A DNA stretch of 64,000 nucleotides from Microcystis aeruginosa NIES-4325 (GCF_008974145.1 NZ_BJKP01000008.1:1-64000), one strand, 5' to 3'; counted from the first letter of the stretch, positions 48,820 to 58,001 are shown. Program-made: numbers and translations. The notes: generated from the letters alone by a model not told the origin.

Positions 48820-49002
48820 ATGATAGCCGTCAAAATCGCCGTTGTTAGCGCTCTCGTTTTAGTTGTGGTCAAATTCGTCGCTTCTGTTCTAGGCAAAGGC
48901 AATATACCCCTACTTAATCAGGCTGTCACTGTGATTTTAAGCCTTTTCATCGGTTTTGAGTTGATTCAACTAGGACAAGCGGTGATTGAAAAGATTAATT
49001 AA
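48820..49002 (+). CDS. Small membrane protein (60 aa)
   Basis: A 60-residue, almost wholly hydrophobic protein with two likely membrane segments (about residues 2-23 and 32-54) separated by GKGNIPLLNQ. A TATACT -10-like element lies near 48787 and GTGAGG precedes the ATG, so it appears expressed. I do not recognise the family. Its stop overlaps the end of the convergent NUDIX gene by 8 bp. Confidence 0.65.
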   Translation: MIAVKIAVVSALVLVVVKFVASVLGKGNIPLLNQAVTVILSLFIGFELIQLGQAVIEKIN

Positions 49003-49534
49003 GGGCTAAACGGGCTAGATAGAAGCTAGTAATAGTTTTAGCATCGATCGATTCTCCCCTTGCGATCGCTGATTCCATTTCCTCAAAACTCATAAAAACC
49101 ACTTCTAGATCTTCATCGGCATCTTGATCGGGGGGCAAGCTTAATTTTTCCAGATCCTGTGCCAGAAAAGCATAGATGTATTCATCGGAATAACCTGGTG
49201 CCAGGGCAAATTTACCCAAAGATTGCCAATTATGCGCCCGATAGCCCGCTTCTTCCTCTAATTCTCGTTTTACCGTCGTAGCGGGGTCTTCTCCTTCATC
49301 GATCGTTCCGGCGGGAAATTCCAGAATTCGAGCTTGCAGACTAAATCGATACTGACGTACTAAAACTAATTGACCTTCGCTGGTGATCGGAACTGCTAAA
49401 GCGCCTCCCGGATGACGCACACATTCCCATTCTCCCTCGACACCGTTAGGTAAACGGAGTTTCGAGACTTGAAATTGAAAGACGCGACCTTGATAAAAAA
49501 GACGTTGTTGGAGAAATTGAGGTGGTTCAGACAT
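48995..49534 (-). CDS. NUDIX hydrolase, ADP-ribose pyrophosphatase-like
   Basis: A protein of about 179 residues with a complete Nudix box, GTIDEGEDPATTVKRELEEEAGY (split here by its parts: GTIDEGEDPATT, then RELEEEAGY), near residues 75-97. The Pro/Glu-containing N-terminal beta domain and the FALAPGYSDEYIYAFLA segment after the box match the ADP-ribose/ADP-sugar pyrophosphatase subgroup. The longest ORF starts with TTG at 49546; ATG 49534 (MSEPPQF) is preferred. Confidence 0.88.
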   Translation of the reverse strand: MSEPPQFLQQRLFYQGRVFQFQVSKLRLPNGVEGEWECVRHPGGALAVPITSEGQLVLVRQYRFSLQARILEFPAGTIDEGEDPATTVKRELEEEAGYRAHNWQSLGKFALAPGYSDEYIYAFLAQDLEKLSLPPDQDADEDLEVVFMSFEEMESAIARGESIDAKTITSFYLARLALN

Positions 49535-49695
49535 AGGAAATTTCAACTAGGACTTTAAGAATTAATATCAAGAAATGTTACCTTTGTCACCGGTGTTAGG
49601 GATCGGGCAGAATTATCGTCTGACGGCCGAGGAGAGATTCAGGTTATAATGGGAAATGCTGTCTTTACAGGTTAAATCTTTTTCGAGAAACCCCC

Positions 49696-49998
49696 ATGGC
49701 AAAAAAATCGATGGTAGAACGCGAGAAAAAACGCGATCATCTCAGACAAAAATACGAAGCTAAAAGAGCGGAACTAAAAGAACAATTCCGCACCGCCGAA
49801 GATTTTGAAGAAAAACTGGCAATTCACCAAAAATTACAGGAATTACCCCGCAATAGCGCTCCCAGTCGTCACCGCAACCGTTGTTTAGCCACGGGCAGAC
49901 CGAGAGGATACTATCGCGATTTTGGTTTATCGCGCAACGTTTTACGGGAATGGGCGCACCAAGGTCTTTTACCCGGTGTAGTCAAGTCTAGCTGGTAG
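49696..49998 (+). CDS. rpsN: 30S ribosomal protein S14
   Basis: S14 binds the 3' domain of 16S rRNA in the head of the small subunit. The 100-residue protein is the long type without the CxxC...CxxC zinc motif. It ends with the conserved [20 protein letters not shown] and [18 protein letters not shown]. It stands alone, away from the main ribosomal protein operons, as in other cyanobacteria. Confidence 0.97.
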   Translation: MAKKSMVEREKKRDHLRQKYEAKRAELKEQFRTAEDFEEKLAIHQKLQELPRNSAPSRHRNRCLATGRPRGYYRDFGLSRNVLREWAHQGLLPGVVKSSW

Positions 49999-50037
49999 TC
50001 AGAAACAAAATCCTCGCAAAAATCCTGTGATAGAGGT

Positions 50038-50113
50038 GTGTTGACATCTCCCCGCTTGCAAAAGACGGGGATTCTCATCAGTAAAATCGAGCAGGGTTGA
50101 AACCGCGCTCGAT
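50038..50113. mobile_element. Orphan IS200/IS605-type terminal hairpins
   Basis: After GTGTTGACATCT, a CCCCG (50050-50054) / CGGGG (50066-50070) hairpin resembles the end hairpins recognised by Y1 transposases. A second hairpin, ATCGAGC (50086-50092) / GCTCGAT (50107-50113), follows. No transposase remains nearby. The 345-bp spacer 49999-50343 holds nothing else but the next hairpin. Confidence 0.5.
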
Positions 50114-50304
50114 CTCGATGACAATCTATTTTAGGAAGCCTGTCTAATAAGCGAAGAAGGGTTTATTCTTAATTCTTAGTTAGGGTCATTAAAAAAAGCT
50201 GGGATTATCATTAAAGTAGTCCGAAGCCTGATCCTGATTTTATGGCTGTCAGTATCTCTCGTAATTGTAGGGTTGAGAAATACCCAATCTTAACCAATGA
50301 ACAG

Positions 50305-50334
50305 AGCGAGAAGGTATGAGCAACCCTTCTCGCT
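50305..50334. terminator. Hairpin terminator at the end of pfkA
   Basis: AGCGAGAAGG (50305-50314) and CCTTCTCGCT (50325-50334) form a perfect 10-bp stem. It starts nine bases after the pfkA stop on the minus strand. A T-rich run (TTTATTA) follows on the plus strand, so it could terminate transcription from either side. Confidence 0.6.
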
Positions 50335-50343
50335 TTATTATAA

Positions 50344-51552
50344 CTAAACTAACACCTCCACAGCTTGCGGAACTACTGCCGTCTCGGTCGTGGTATTTTC
50401 CCCTAGGTAAATTCCCAAAGAACGGGCGGTTTTGACGATGAAACCCTGGGGATCGACGGGATAGGCACAGCGATGCTCTTGATGACATTGTTTGATAATT
50501 TTGATCACCGGTTTCAGGGGCAGACTACGCACTTGTCCCCCGCGCCAAATCACCACGCGATCGAGTTTACCCTGTTCGATTAATTCTACGGCCTTAATGC
50601 CGAAAGCCGTCGCCAACAGTCGATCCATAGCTAAAGGAGGACGACTTCTTTGCAGGTGTCCCAAGGACATGGCGCGCACATCCATGGAATTGAGATAACA
50701 GAAGACGGGATCGGTAACGCACAAAGAGCGAGTTTTGTCAACTATCAATTTTTCTAAATAATCGGCAATATACTTCTCTTTTTGGTTATTTTCGTCCTTA
50801 ACGCCCTCAGAAATTACAATGAGAGCGAATTGACGACCTTGAGCGCGTAATTGTGCCAAATGACGACAACAACCGTCGATAATTGCGGGAGTGAGAGCCG
50901 GGGTTAATTCGGGAATAAAAATCGCATCGGCCCCCCCGGCAATTCCGGCATGAAGGGCCAAATGACCAGCATCTCTACCCATCACCTGCACAATCATCAC
51001 CCTTTCGTGACTAGCGGCGGTAAAGGTGAGATCATACAAAGCTTGAGTGACGATATCCACGGCAGTGGTAAAACCGACGGACCATTCCGTATAGGGAACG
51101 TCATTATCGATGGTTTTGGGAACTGCGATAATATTCCAATTGCCTTTCTGGGCCAGATCGTAGATGATATCGACGCTCCCATCGCCCCCGACGACGATCA
51201 GGGCATCTAATCCCAGCATTTCGTATCCTTGCAGGATTTTCGTGGCAATTTCTGGGTTTTCGGGATGTCCTTTGCTCAAAGAACCCAGTACACTACCACT
51301 AAGAAACTGCAAAACGTCTAATCCTTTCAATATCCCGGGTAGGTCATAGCCATGCTGAGTCAGGATCAAATCTTGGGGGTGATATTTCCCCTCAGCAATC
51401 TGCATAAAACCGTCGGTCCCGTAGGGAATGCCGTACACATCCCAACCCTTGAGTTTTGATGCTTTCACCACGGCACGAATTACCGCATTTAACCCCGGGC
51501 AATCGCCACCACTGGTCAGAATACCGATTTTTTTGTTTTGATTCTCGTTCAT
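50344..51552 (-). CDS. pfkA: 6-phosphofructokinase
   Basis: Phosphofructokinase of 402 residues, committing fructose-6-phosphate to glycolysis. [20 protein letters not shown] is at the N-terminus, [10 protein letters not shown] near residue 115, [17 protein letters not shown] near 140, and the [19 protein letters not shown] block after it. Phosphate donor signals are mixed: GGDGS (Gly) is typical of ATP enzymes while the Lys in PKTIDND is typical of PPi-type and of the long ATP-dependent clade. ATP dependence is more likely. AGGAGGATATAACC precedes the ATG. Confidence 0.93.
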   Translation of the reverse strand: MNENQNKKIGILTSGGDCPGLNAVIRAVVKASKLKGWDVYGIPYGTDGFMQIAEGKYHPQDLILTQHGYDLPGILKGLDVLQFLSGSVLGSLSKGHPENPEIATKILQGYEMLGLDALIVVGGDGSVDIIYDLAQKGNWNIIAVPKTIDNDVPYTEWSVGFTTAVDIVTQALYDLTFTAASHERVMIVQVMGRDAGHLALHAGIAGGADAIFIPELTPALTPAIIDGCCRHLAQLRAQGRQFALIVISEGVKDENNQKEKYIADYLEKLIVDKTRSLCVTDPVFCYLNSMDVRAMSLGHLQRSRPPLAMDRLLATAFGIKAVELIEQGKLDRVVIWRGGQVRSLPLKPVIKIIKQCHQEHRCAYPVDPQGFIVKTARSLGIYLGENTTTETAVVPQAVEVLV

Positions 51553-51605
51553 GGTTATATCCTCCGGGATTTTTTTTGTCAGGAGTCGGATGGGTGTTGG
51601 GGATT

Positions 51606-51676
51606 TCAGTGATCACTGATCAGATGTAAGTTTTCAGTTCACTGATTACTGTTTACTGATCACTGATCACTGAAAA
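51606..51676. repeat. TGATCACTGA-type tandem and inverted repeats
   Basis: Units of CACTGATCACTGATCA and TTCACTGATTACTGTTTA fill the pfkA leader region up to the 3' end of the dihydroorotate dehydrogenase-like gene. Because TGATCA is self-complementary, the array can fold into several alternative hairpins. Confidence 0.75.
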
Positions 51677-51696
51677 AAGCTTCCCACTCCCCACTT

Positions 51697-52722
51697 TTAT
51701 TTGCTGGTGGTTTGAAAACGTTTCCAAACAGGTTCGTAACTTTGCAGGGCCCTCATATACTGTACCCGTTCAAAAGCGCTCGGATCTGGGCAATTCATTT
51801 GACTCATACTGCCAATTAACTGCTCGATCGATTCGTACTCATTTTCTTCCAACCAATGCAATAAACCCTGTTCGATCTTAATAATTTCCTCCAAACCGTG
51901 GCGTAATAAAACACTAACTAACATAGTCGCTTTTGCCCCCACCATCATCATTTTGATCACGTCGATGGCGTTATGAATACCACTGGTAGCGGCAAAATCC
52001 GTCGGTACACGACCGTAAAGCATGGCAATCCAGCGCAGGGGTAAACGCATTGCTTGGGGATTACTGAGGATAATATTGGGGTGAACATCTAAGGTGTCTA
52101 AGTCGATATCCGGCTGATAGAAACGGTTAAATAATACCAACCCATCGGCCCCCGCTTCCGCTAATTGTTTAGCCATATTGGCCGTATTGCTAAAGTAGGG
52201 ACTTAACTTCATCGAGACGGGAATTGATACCTCCGATTTGACAATTTTGAGGATATCAACATAGTTTTGTTCGACGTGATTTCCGGTTAATTCTAGGTCG
52301 TTGGGAACATAGTAAATATTCAACTCCAAAGCATCAGCACCCGCTTGTTGAATTTGAATGGCATACTCCAACCATCCCCCAGATGTCTCACCGTTGAGAC
52401 TGGCAATAATAGGAATATCGACCATTTCTTTGGCTTTGCGAATATGGTTAAGATATTCGTCGGAACCAACGTGAAAAACCTCCGGTTCGGGAAAATAAGT
52501 CAAAGCTTCCGCAAAACTCTCGGCTCCGTGGGTAAAATGATGGTGTAGAGCCAGTCTTTCCTGTTTAATCTGCTCCTCGAAAAAGGAGTGTAAAACCACG
52601 GCAGCGGCTCCAAAGTCTTCCATTCTCTTGATATTGTCGATATCCTCGCTCAAGGGTGCGGCCGCACCGATGACTAGCGGCGATCGCAATTGTAAACCCA
52701 TGTAGGTAGTGTGTAGATTCAT
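51697..52722 (-). CDS. Dihydroorotate dehydrogenase-like flavoprotein
   Basis: FMN-binding TIM-barrel protein of 341 residues, related to class 1 dihydroorotate dehydrogenases. Conserved pieces include the N-terminal YMGLQLRSPLVIGAA, PIIASLNGETSGGWL, ADALELNIYY, PVSMKLSPYFSN, GLVLFNRFYQPDID and ATSGIHNAIDVIKMMMVGA. It starts 2 bp after nifJ and is surely cotranscribed, a pairing I remember from other bacteria where it is named dihydroorotate dehydrogenase-like. Its substrate may not be dihydroorotate; a redox role with NifJ is inference from the operon. Confidence 0.85.
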   Translation of the reverse strand: MNLHTTYMGLQLRSPLVIGAAAPLSEDIDNIKRMEDFGAAAVVLHSFFEEQIKQERLALHHHFTHGAESFAEALTYFPEPEVFHVGSDEYLNHIRKAKEMVDIPIIASLNGETSGGWLEYAIQIQQAGADALELNIYYVPNDLELTGNHVEQNYVDILKIVKSEVSIPVSMKLSPYFSNTANMAKQLAEAGADGLVLFNRFYQPDIDLDTLDVHPNIILSNPQAMRLPLRWIAMLYGRVPTDFAATSGIHNAIDVIKMMMVGAKATMLVSVLLRHGLEEIIKIEQGLLHWLEENEYESIEQLIGSMSQMNCPDPSAFERVQYMRALQSYEPVWKRFQTTSK

Positions 52723-52724
52723 AA

Positions 52725-55700
52725 CTATTCGTTGCCTCCTGTACCTTTTGCTGCTAAATACTGATACATTTGCCAGCGCGTATCCACATCTGCTTGTGCT
52801 TCTTTGAGCAGACGTTTAGCTTCCTCCGGCTTACTGGTGGCCAACATCTTAAAGCGATTCTCCGAGTAGAGAGTTTGCGCTACGGTAAGCTTAGGCGCAC
52901 GGCTGTCCAATTGTAGGGGATTTTTGCCTTCTTTAGCTAAATCGGGATGATAACGGTACATTAACCAGCGACCGCTTTCCACCACTTCTTTTTGATGGTT
53001 CATGGCGGTGGTCATGTTGATCCCGTGAGCAATACAGTGAGAATAGGCGATAATTAACGATGGCCCGTTGTAAGCTTCCGCTTCTAGGAAAGCTTTGATC
53101 GTTTGCTCGTTTCTTGCCCCCATAGCCACGCTGGCCACATAGACGTTACCGTAGGTCATGGCCATTAAACCGAGGTCTTTTTTCGGCCCCGGTTTGCCAC
53201 CAGAAGCAAATTTAGCTACGGCGGCGCGAGGAGTCGCTTTCGAGGCCTGGCCGCCCGTATTCGAGTAAACTTCCGTATCCATGACCAAAATATTCACATT
53301 GCGACCACTGGCTAAAACGTGATCTAAGCCACCATAACCGATGTCGTAGGCCCAACCGTCACCCCCGACAATCCAGACGCTTTTCTTAACCAGATAATCG
53401 GCCACGGATAACAACATTTTCACCTGCGTGGTCGGGGTTAACTGCCCTAAACGGGATTTTAGGGCCTCTACCCGTTGCCGTTGTTCGTAAATTTCCGCTT
53501 CATCCACTTGGTGACAATTGAGAATATCTGCCGCCAGACTTTCTCCGATTTCACTAGCGAGGGTTGCTAACAGTTCGGCGGCAAATTCTGCCTGTTTATC
53601 GATGGAAACCCGGAATCCTAAGCCAAATTCGGCATTATCTTCAAAGAGGGAATTCGACCAAGCTGGACCGCGACCTTCGGCGTTAACTGCCCAGGGTGTT
53701 GTCGGTAAATTACCTCCGTAGATAGATGAACAACCGGTGGCATTAGCCACTATCATGCGATCGCCAAATAGCTGACTGACTAATTTAACGTAGGGAGTCT
53801 CACCACAACCGGCACAAGCACCGGAAAACTCAAAGAGAGGCTCCTGCATTTGCTGATGGTTAATTTTATTGAGATTTAAGCTTAATCGGTCTGGATTAGG
53901 CAAATTAAGGAAGAAATCCCAGTTAATTCGTTCCTGTTCCCGCAGGGGCAATTGGGGAGCCATATTAATCGCTCTTAGACGTGGTTGCGATTTGTTTTTA
54001 GCGGGGCAAACATCAACGCAGAGACCGCAACCGGTACAATCTTCGGCGGCCACTTGGATGGTGAATTTTAGCCCTTTCCAGTCGTGATCCTTAGCATTAG
54101 CGACTTTAAAGGTTTCCGGGGCCGTGGCTAATTCGGCCTCATCATAGACTTTCGAGCGAATAACGGCGTGGGGACAAACAAGAACGCATTTACCGCACTG
54201 AACACAGACATCTGCATCCCAAACGGGGATTTCTTGGGCAATATTGCGTTTTTCCCATTGGCTAGTGGCGGTGGGATAGGTCCCATCGTTGGGAAGGGAG
54301 CTAACGGGTAGTTGATCCCCGTGACGGGCGATAATTTTGCCGAGGACTTCTCGGACGAAAGCGGGTGCGGTGTCGGGAATTGGGGGTCTTAATTCAAAAG
54401 CTTCGGGGGTGACAGTGGCGGGAATTGGCACTTGATAGAGGTGTTCTAGGGCAGAATCCACAGCTTTGATGTTCATCTGCACGATTTCTTCTCCTTTCTT
54501 GCCGTAGGTCTTGCGAATGGCTTTTTTGATTTGTGCGATCGCATCTTCCCGAGACAAAACCCCCGCTAGGGCAAAGAAACACACCTGCATCACGGTATTA
54601 ATCCGGCTGCCCATCCCCGCTTCTTTGGCCACTTGAGTGGCATTAATCGTATAAACTTGCAGATTTTTGTCGATGATAGTTTGCTGGAGATGGCGGGGTA
54701 AGTGACTAAATACCTCCTCCGGTGGATAGGGACTATTGAGGAGAAAAATTGAGTTCGGTTTAGCGGTTTCTAGCAGGTCAAATTGTTCGATAAATTCCCA
54801 CTGATGACAGGCGATAAAGTTAGCATCAGTGATTAAATAGGTAGAGCGAATCGGCTCCAGACCAAAGCGTAGGTGAGAAACGGTGACGGAGCCAGATTTT
54901 TTGGAATCATAGACGAAATAACCTTGGGCATAATTATCAGTATCTTCACCGATAATTTTAATTGAATTTTTGTTAGCTCCCACCGTACCATCGGAACCTA
55001 AACCGTAGAAAACCGCCCGCACTACTTTGTCTGGTTCGGTGGAAAAACAGCGGTCATATTCCAGACTAGAAAAGGTAAGATCGTCAACAATACCAATAGT
55101 GAAATGATTTTTGGGTTTGTCGAGACTTAAGTTATCAAATATACCAGCAACCATGGCTGGAGTAAATTCTTTGGAAGATAAACCGTAGCGTCCTCCGACA
55201 ATTTTCGGCAGCTTGCCTTCGTAGTCTTCCATAAAGGCATTTACCACGTCTAAATATAGCGGATCGCCCCCGGCACCGGGTTCTTTACAGCGATCTAAAA
55301 CGGCTATTTTTTTCACTGTGGTGGGCAAAGCTGCCAGTAATTTGTCGGCGGCAAAGGGACGATAGAGACGAACTTTTAACACCCCAACTTTAGCCCCATT
55401 TTGATTGAGATAATCAACGGTTTCATGGACGGTTTCTGCTCCCGATCCCATTAAAATAATCACTCTTTCGGCATCGGGCGCACCGTGGTATTCATAGAGA
55501 TGGTATTGCCGTCCTGTTAATTGGGCAAAACGATCCATAATTTTTTGGGCGATATCGGGACAAGCATGATAGAAAGGATTGACGCTTTCCCTTGCTTGGA
55601 AATAAACATCGGGATTTTGTGCCGTGCCTCGTAAAACCGGTCGATCGGGAGTTAAAGCTCTTTGACGATGGGCAATAATTAGGTCTTCATCTATCAGTTC

Positions 55701-56279
55701 TTTGAGAATTTCATCGCTAATTAATTCGACTTTTTGCACCTCATGACTGGTACGAAAACCATCAAAAAAGTGCAGAAAAGGAAGCCGCGTTTCTAGGGTG
55801 GTAGCTGTGGCGATTGCTGCCAGATCATGAGCTTCTTGAACCGAATTAGCCGCTAACATAGCCCAACCCGTACTTCTGGCAGACATGACATCACTATGAT
55901 CCCCAAAAATTGACAACCCTTGGGCTGCTAAAGCACGAGCTGCCACATGGACCACTGAAGAGGTTAATTCCCCCGCAATTTTGTAGAAGTTGGGGAGCAT
56001 TAATAGTAATCCCTGGGAGGAAGTAAAAGTGGTAGTTAAAGAGCCTGTTTGTAGCGCTCCGTGCAGGGTTCCCGCTGCCCCACCTTCGCTCTGCATTTCG
56101 ATTACGGAAGGAATGGTTCCCCAGAGATTAGCTCTGCGTTCGGCAGCCCAACTATCGGACCATTCACCCATAGGCGAGGAGGGAGTGATAGGATAAATAG
56201 CGATTACTTCACTGAGACGATAGGCAACGCGCGCAACAGCTTCGTTACCGTCTATGGTTGCATAGGTTTTTGTGGTCAT
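52725..56279 (-). CDS. nifJ: Pyruvate:ferredoxin (flavodoxin) oxidoreductase
   Basis: PFOR oxidatively decarboxylates pyruvate to acetyl-CoA and reduces ferredoxin or flavodoxin. The single 1184-residue chain has the N-terminal pyrimidine/domain I (AVARVAYRLSEVIAIYPITPSSPMGEW), the gamma domain, two ferredoxin-type clusters (CVQCGKCVLVCPHAV near 690, CTGCGLCVDVCPAKN near 745), the CAGCGETPY cluster Cys near 820, and the TPP site GGDGWAYDIGYGGLDH near 970. In non-diazotrophic cyanobacteria it serves fermentation and electron balance. It is first in a two-gene operon. Confidence 0.97.
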   Translation of the reverse strand: MTTKTYATIDGNEAVARVAYRLSEVIAIYPITPSSPMGEWSDSWAAERRANLWGTIPSVIEMQSEGGAAGTLHGALQTGSLTTTFTSSQGLLLMLPNFYKIAGELTSSVVHVAARALAAQGLSIFGDHSDVMSARSTGWAMLAANSVQEAHDLAAIATATTLETRLPFLHFFDGFRTSHEVQKVELISDEILKELIDEDLIIAHRQRALTPDRPVLRGTAQNPDVYFQARESVNPFYHACPDIAQKIMDRFAQLTGRQYHLYEYHGAPDAERVIILMGSGAETVHETVDYLNQNGAKVGVLKVRLYRPFAADKLLAALPTTVKKIAVLDRCKEPGAGGDPLYLDVVNAFMEDYEGKLPKIVGGRYGLSSKEFTPAMVAGIFDNLSLDKPKNHFTIGIVDDLTFSSLEYDRCFSTEPDKVVRAVFYGLGSDGTVGANKNSIKIIGEDTDNYAQGYFVYDSKKSGSVTVSHLRFGLEPIRSTYLITDANFIACHQWEFIEQFDLLETAKPNSIFLLNSPYPPEEVFSHLPRHLQQTIIDKNLQVYTINATQVAKEAGMGSRINTVMQVCFFALAGVLSREDAIAQIKKAIRKTYGKKGEEIVQMNIKAVDSALEHLYQVPIPATVTPEAFELRPPIPDTAPAFVREVLGKIIARHGDQLPVSSLPNDGTYPTATSQWEKRNIAQEIPVWDADVCVQCGKCVLVCPHAVIRSKVYDEAELATAPETFKVANAKDHDWKGLKFTIQVAAEDCTGCGLCVDVCPAKNKSQPRLRAINMAPQLPLREQERINWDFFLNLPNPDRLSLNLNKINHQQMQEPLFEFSGACAGCGETPYVKLVSQLFGDRMIVANATGCSSIYGGNLPTTPWAVNAEGRGPAWSNSLFEDNAEFGLGFRVSIDKQAEFAAELLATLASEIGESLAADILNCHQVDEAEIYEQRQRVEALKSRLGQLTPTTQVKMLLSVADYLVKKSVWIVGGDGWAYDIGYGGLDHVLASGRNVNILVMDTEVYSNTGGQASKATPRAAVAKFASGGKPGPKKDLGLMAMTYGNVYVASVAMGARNEQTIKAFLEAEAYNGPSLIIAYSHCIAHGINMTTAMNHQKEVVESGRWLMYRYHPDLAKEGKNPLQLDSRAPKLTVAQTLYSENRFKMLATSKPEEAKRLLKEAQADVDTRWQMYQYLAAKGTGGNE

Positions 56280-56720
56280 GTGTTCCCCTTAGTTTTTACG
56301 ATATTTGTCGGGATTTTAAGTTTTTTTACGGCTCAATTTCGCACTAAATATCCTCTCGTTTCCCTGACAACCGAAGGACTTTCTTGAGCGTCGCTTTTGA
56401 CTCCCTATCTACTATTGGACGCTTACGGCAGACAGGCTTAAGTAGAGCAATTTTTCTGTCTCCACCTCGATCATTATCCAGATTCTCGGCTTTCTAGCAA
56501 TTCGTTATTTTTTCTTAATACGCTGCTGAGGTTGCCAGCAACCGACAATGGGATTAACTAATATTCAGAATTGAGATAAAAATTAATGATACTTTTTTAA
56601 AAAAAGTGCTGGGTCAGAAGATAAGCTATTGACCATCCAAATTACTCGTTAAGACTGTCTATGAGCAGGGAGAAGGAATTATGAATTATTAATTATGAAG
56701 TGGGCAGAAGGGAGACTTTT

Positions 56721-56746
56721 CAGTTATCAGTAATCAGTAAACTGAT
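56721..56746. repeat. TCAGTTA/TCAGTAA repeats flanking the MITE
   Basis: CAGTTATCAGTAATCAGTAAA units end where the 94-bp MITE copy begins. ATCTGATAACTGATAACTGATT units (56848-56870) resume on its other side in inverse orientation. The MITE appears to have inserted into or next to a repeat array. Confidence 0.65.
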
Positions 56747-56840
56747 ACGGCATTTCTCGTAAAGGTGAAGCACAAATTAACCCTTGCTAATCAAGTATTT
56801 TAGCCGCAAGAACGAACCTCATCTATCTGAGAAACGCTGT
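56747..56840. mobile_element. 94-bp MITE-like repeat, copy B
   Basis: This is the second copy of the element at 46116-46209, of equal length and with long identical blocks (ATTTCTCGTAAAGGT, AGAACGAACCTCAT, AGAAACGCTGT). Inverted ends are ACGGCATTTCTC and GAGAAACGCTGT. It lies in the 753-bp spacer 56280-57032 between the divergent nifJ and lexA, in which no gene is supportable. Confidence 0.7.
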
Positions 56841-57032
56841 AACTCGCATCTGATAACTGATAACTGATTCAAGGCTGACGACCGACTCCTAACCAAACAC
56901 GACAATTTTGGATTTTTGCAAGAGCTCTAATAACCAGTTGATTTAGTCAGCCGATGAAGTTAAGATGTACTAGGTTAAACACAAATGAACTAAAGTACAA
57001 ATTATCTTAACCCAAGGATAGGAAAATAGATC

Positions 57033-57647
57033 ATGACTAACCTCGAATCCCTGACTCAAGCGCAACAGGAGTTGTACGACTGGCTAATTGAGTACATTCG
57101 CACTACGCAACACGCCCCTTCCATCCGGCAAATGATGCGAGCAATGAATTTACGCTCTCCCGCACCGATTCAAAGCCGTTTAGAACGTTTACGCACCAAA
57201 GGCTATATTGATTGGACAGAAGGAAAAGCACGCACCCTGCGGATTCTCAAACAACCAGTGCAAGGTTTACCGGTTCTAGGTGCGATCGCTGCTGGTGGTT
57301 TAGTGGAACCCTTCACCGATGTGGAAGAAAAACTCGATCTTTCTAACCTGTTGCAACGCAGTCAAGACTGTTATGCTCTGCGCGTTTCCGGAGACAGTAT
57401 GATCGAGGATCATATTGCCGATGGGGATCTAGTGATTATGCGTTCTCTCACGGGTAATGAGGCGGTGTCCAATGGGGAAATCGTCGCCGCTAGAGTCGAG
57501 GGCCACGGCACTACTTTAAAACGTTTCTACCAAGAAGGAGAAAACATCACTCTCCAACCCTCCAATCAAAAATATCAACCAATTACAGCCAATACCGAAC
57601 AAGTACAAGTACAAGGGGTTTTGGTTGGTGTTTGGCGCGGTTATTAG
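57033..57647 (+). CDS. lexA: LexA repressor / S24-family regulator
   Basis: LexA of 204 residues: winged-HTH domain (residues 1-70, LTQAQQELYDWLIEYIRTTQ ... APIQSRLERLRTKGYIDW) and C-terminal S24 peptidase domain. The self-cleavage Ala-Gly in GAIAAGGLVEP (about 86), catalytic Ser in SGDSMIEDHIADGD (about 122) and Lys in GTTLKRFYQEG (about 162) are all present, so autoproteolysis looks possible, unlike in some cyanobacterial LexA proteins. AAGGATAGGA precedes the ATG. Cyanobacterial LexA also regulates redox, carbon and hydrogenase genes. Confidence 0.93.
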   Translation: MTNLESLTQAQQELYDWLIEYIRTTQHAPSIRQMMRAMNLRSPAPIQSRLERLRTKGYIDWTEGKARTLRILKQPVQGLPVLGAIAAGGLVEPFTDVEEKLDLSNLLQRSQDCYALRVSGDSMIEDHIADGDLVIMRSLTGNEAVSNGEIVAARVEGHGTTLKRFYQEGENITLQPSNQKYQPITANTEQVQVQGVLVGVWRGY

Positions 57648-57655
57648 TCAAAATG

Positions 57656-57685
57656 GGGGCGCACTTAAGCGCCCCGATAATTTTT
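57656..57685 (+). terminator. Rho-independent terminator after lexA
   Basis: GGGGCGC (57656-57662), a 6-base loop, and GCGCCCC (57669-57675) form a perfect GC-rich stem. GATAATTTTT with a T-run follows. It starts nine bases after the lexA stop. Confidence 0.85.
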
Positions 57686-57722
57686 CCTCTCTCTTGTCGG
57701 CAACTCAGGTGTCTTAACTTTT

Positions 57723-57989
57723 ATGCCCAAAAAACAGAAATATCCCCATCTCTTGGGGTCAAAATGGACGGCAAAACAAAAAACATGGGGCTGGCGACAT
57801 TTTCAAGTGGTCAATCGTCAAAATCGCGGTCAATGGGTTTTTGCCGAATTAGTCGCTTCCTGCGATCCGACCGTCCGCTTCTGGATTAATGCTAAACAGT
57901 TGCAAGATGCGAACCTCTGGCAATCAGGTTGGCAAACCCTAACGGAAATGAACCAACCCGACAGCACTGACGAGATTATTGTTAATTAA
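57723..57989 (+). CDS. TIGR02450-type small Trp-rich protein
   Basis: An 88-residue basic, Trp-rich protein. LLGSKWTAKQKTWGWRHFQV and RFWINAKQLQDANLWQSGW match the short TIGR02450 family as I recall it (small conserved proteins with HFxV and invariant Trp residues). The function of the family is unknown. It follows the lexA terminator, so it likely has its own promoter, and is convergent with the DUF4335 gene 12 bp away. Confidence 0.72.
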   Translation: MPKKQKYPHLLGSKWTAKQKTWGWRHFQVVNRQNRGQWVFAELVASCDPTVRFWINAKQLQDANLWQSGWQTLTEMNQPDSTDEIIVN

Positions 57990-58001
57990 ATGCAGTACAG
58001 C

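Noticed and set aside
56961-56998. LexA-box-like GTAC motifs upstream of lexA (56967-56970 and 56995-56998)
   Set aside because: Neither fits the cyanobacterial RGTACNNNDGTWCB pattern without mismatches, so autoregulation is not supported from sequence.
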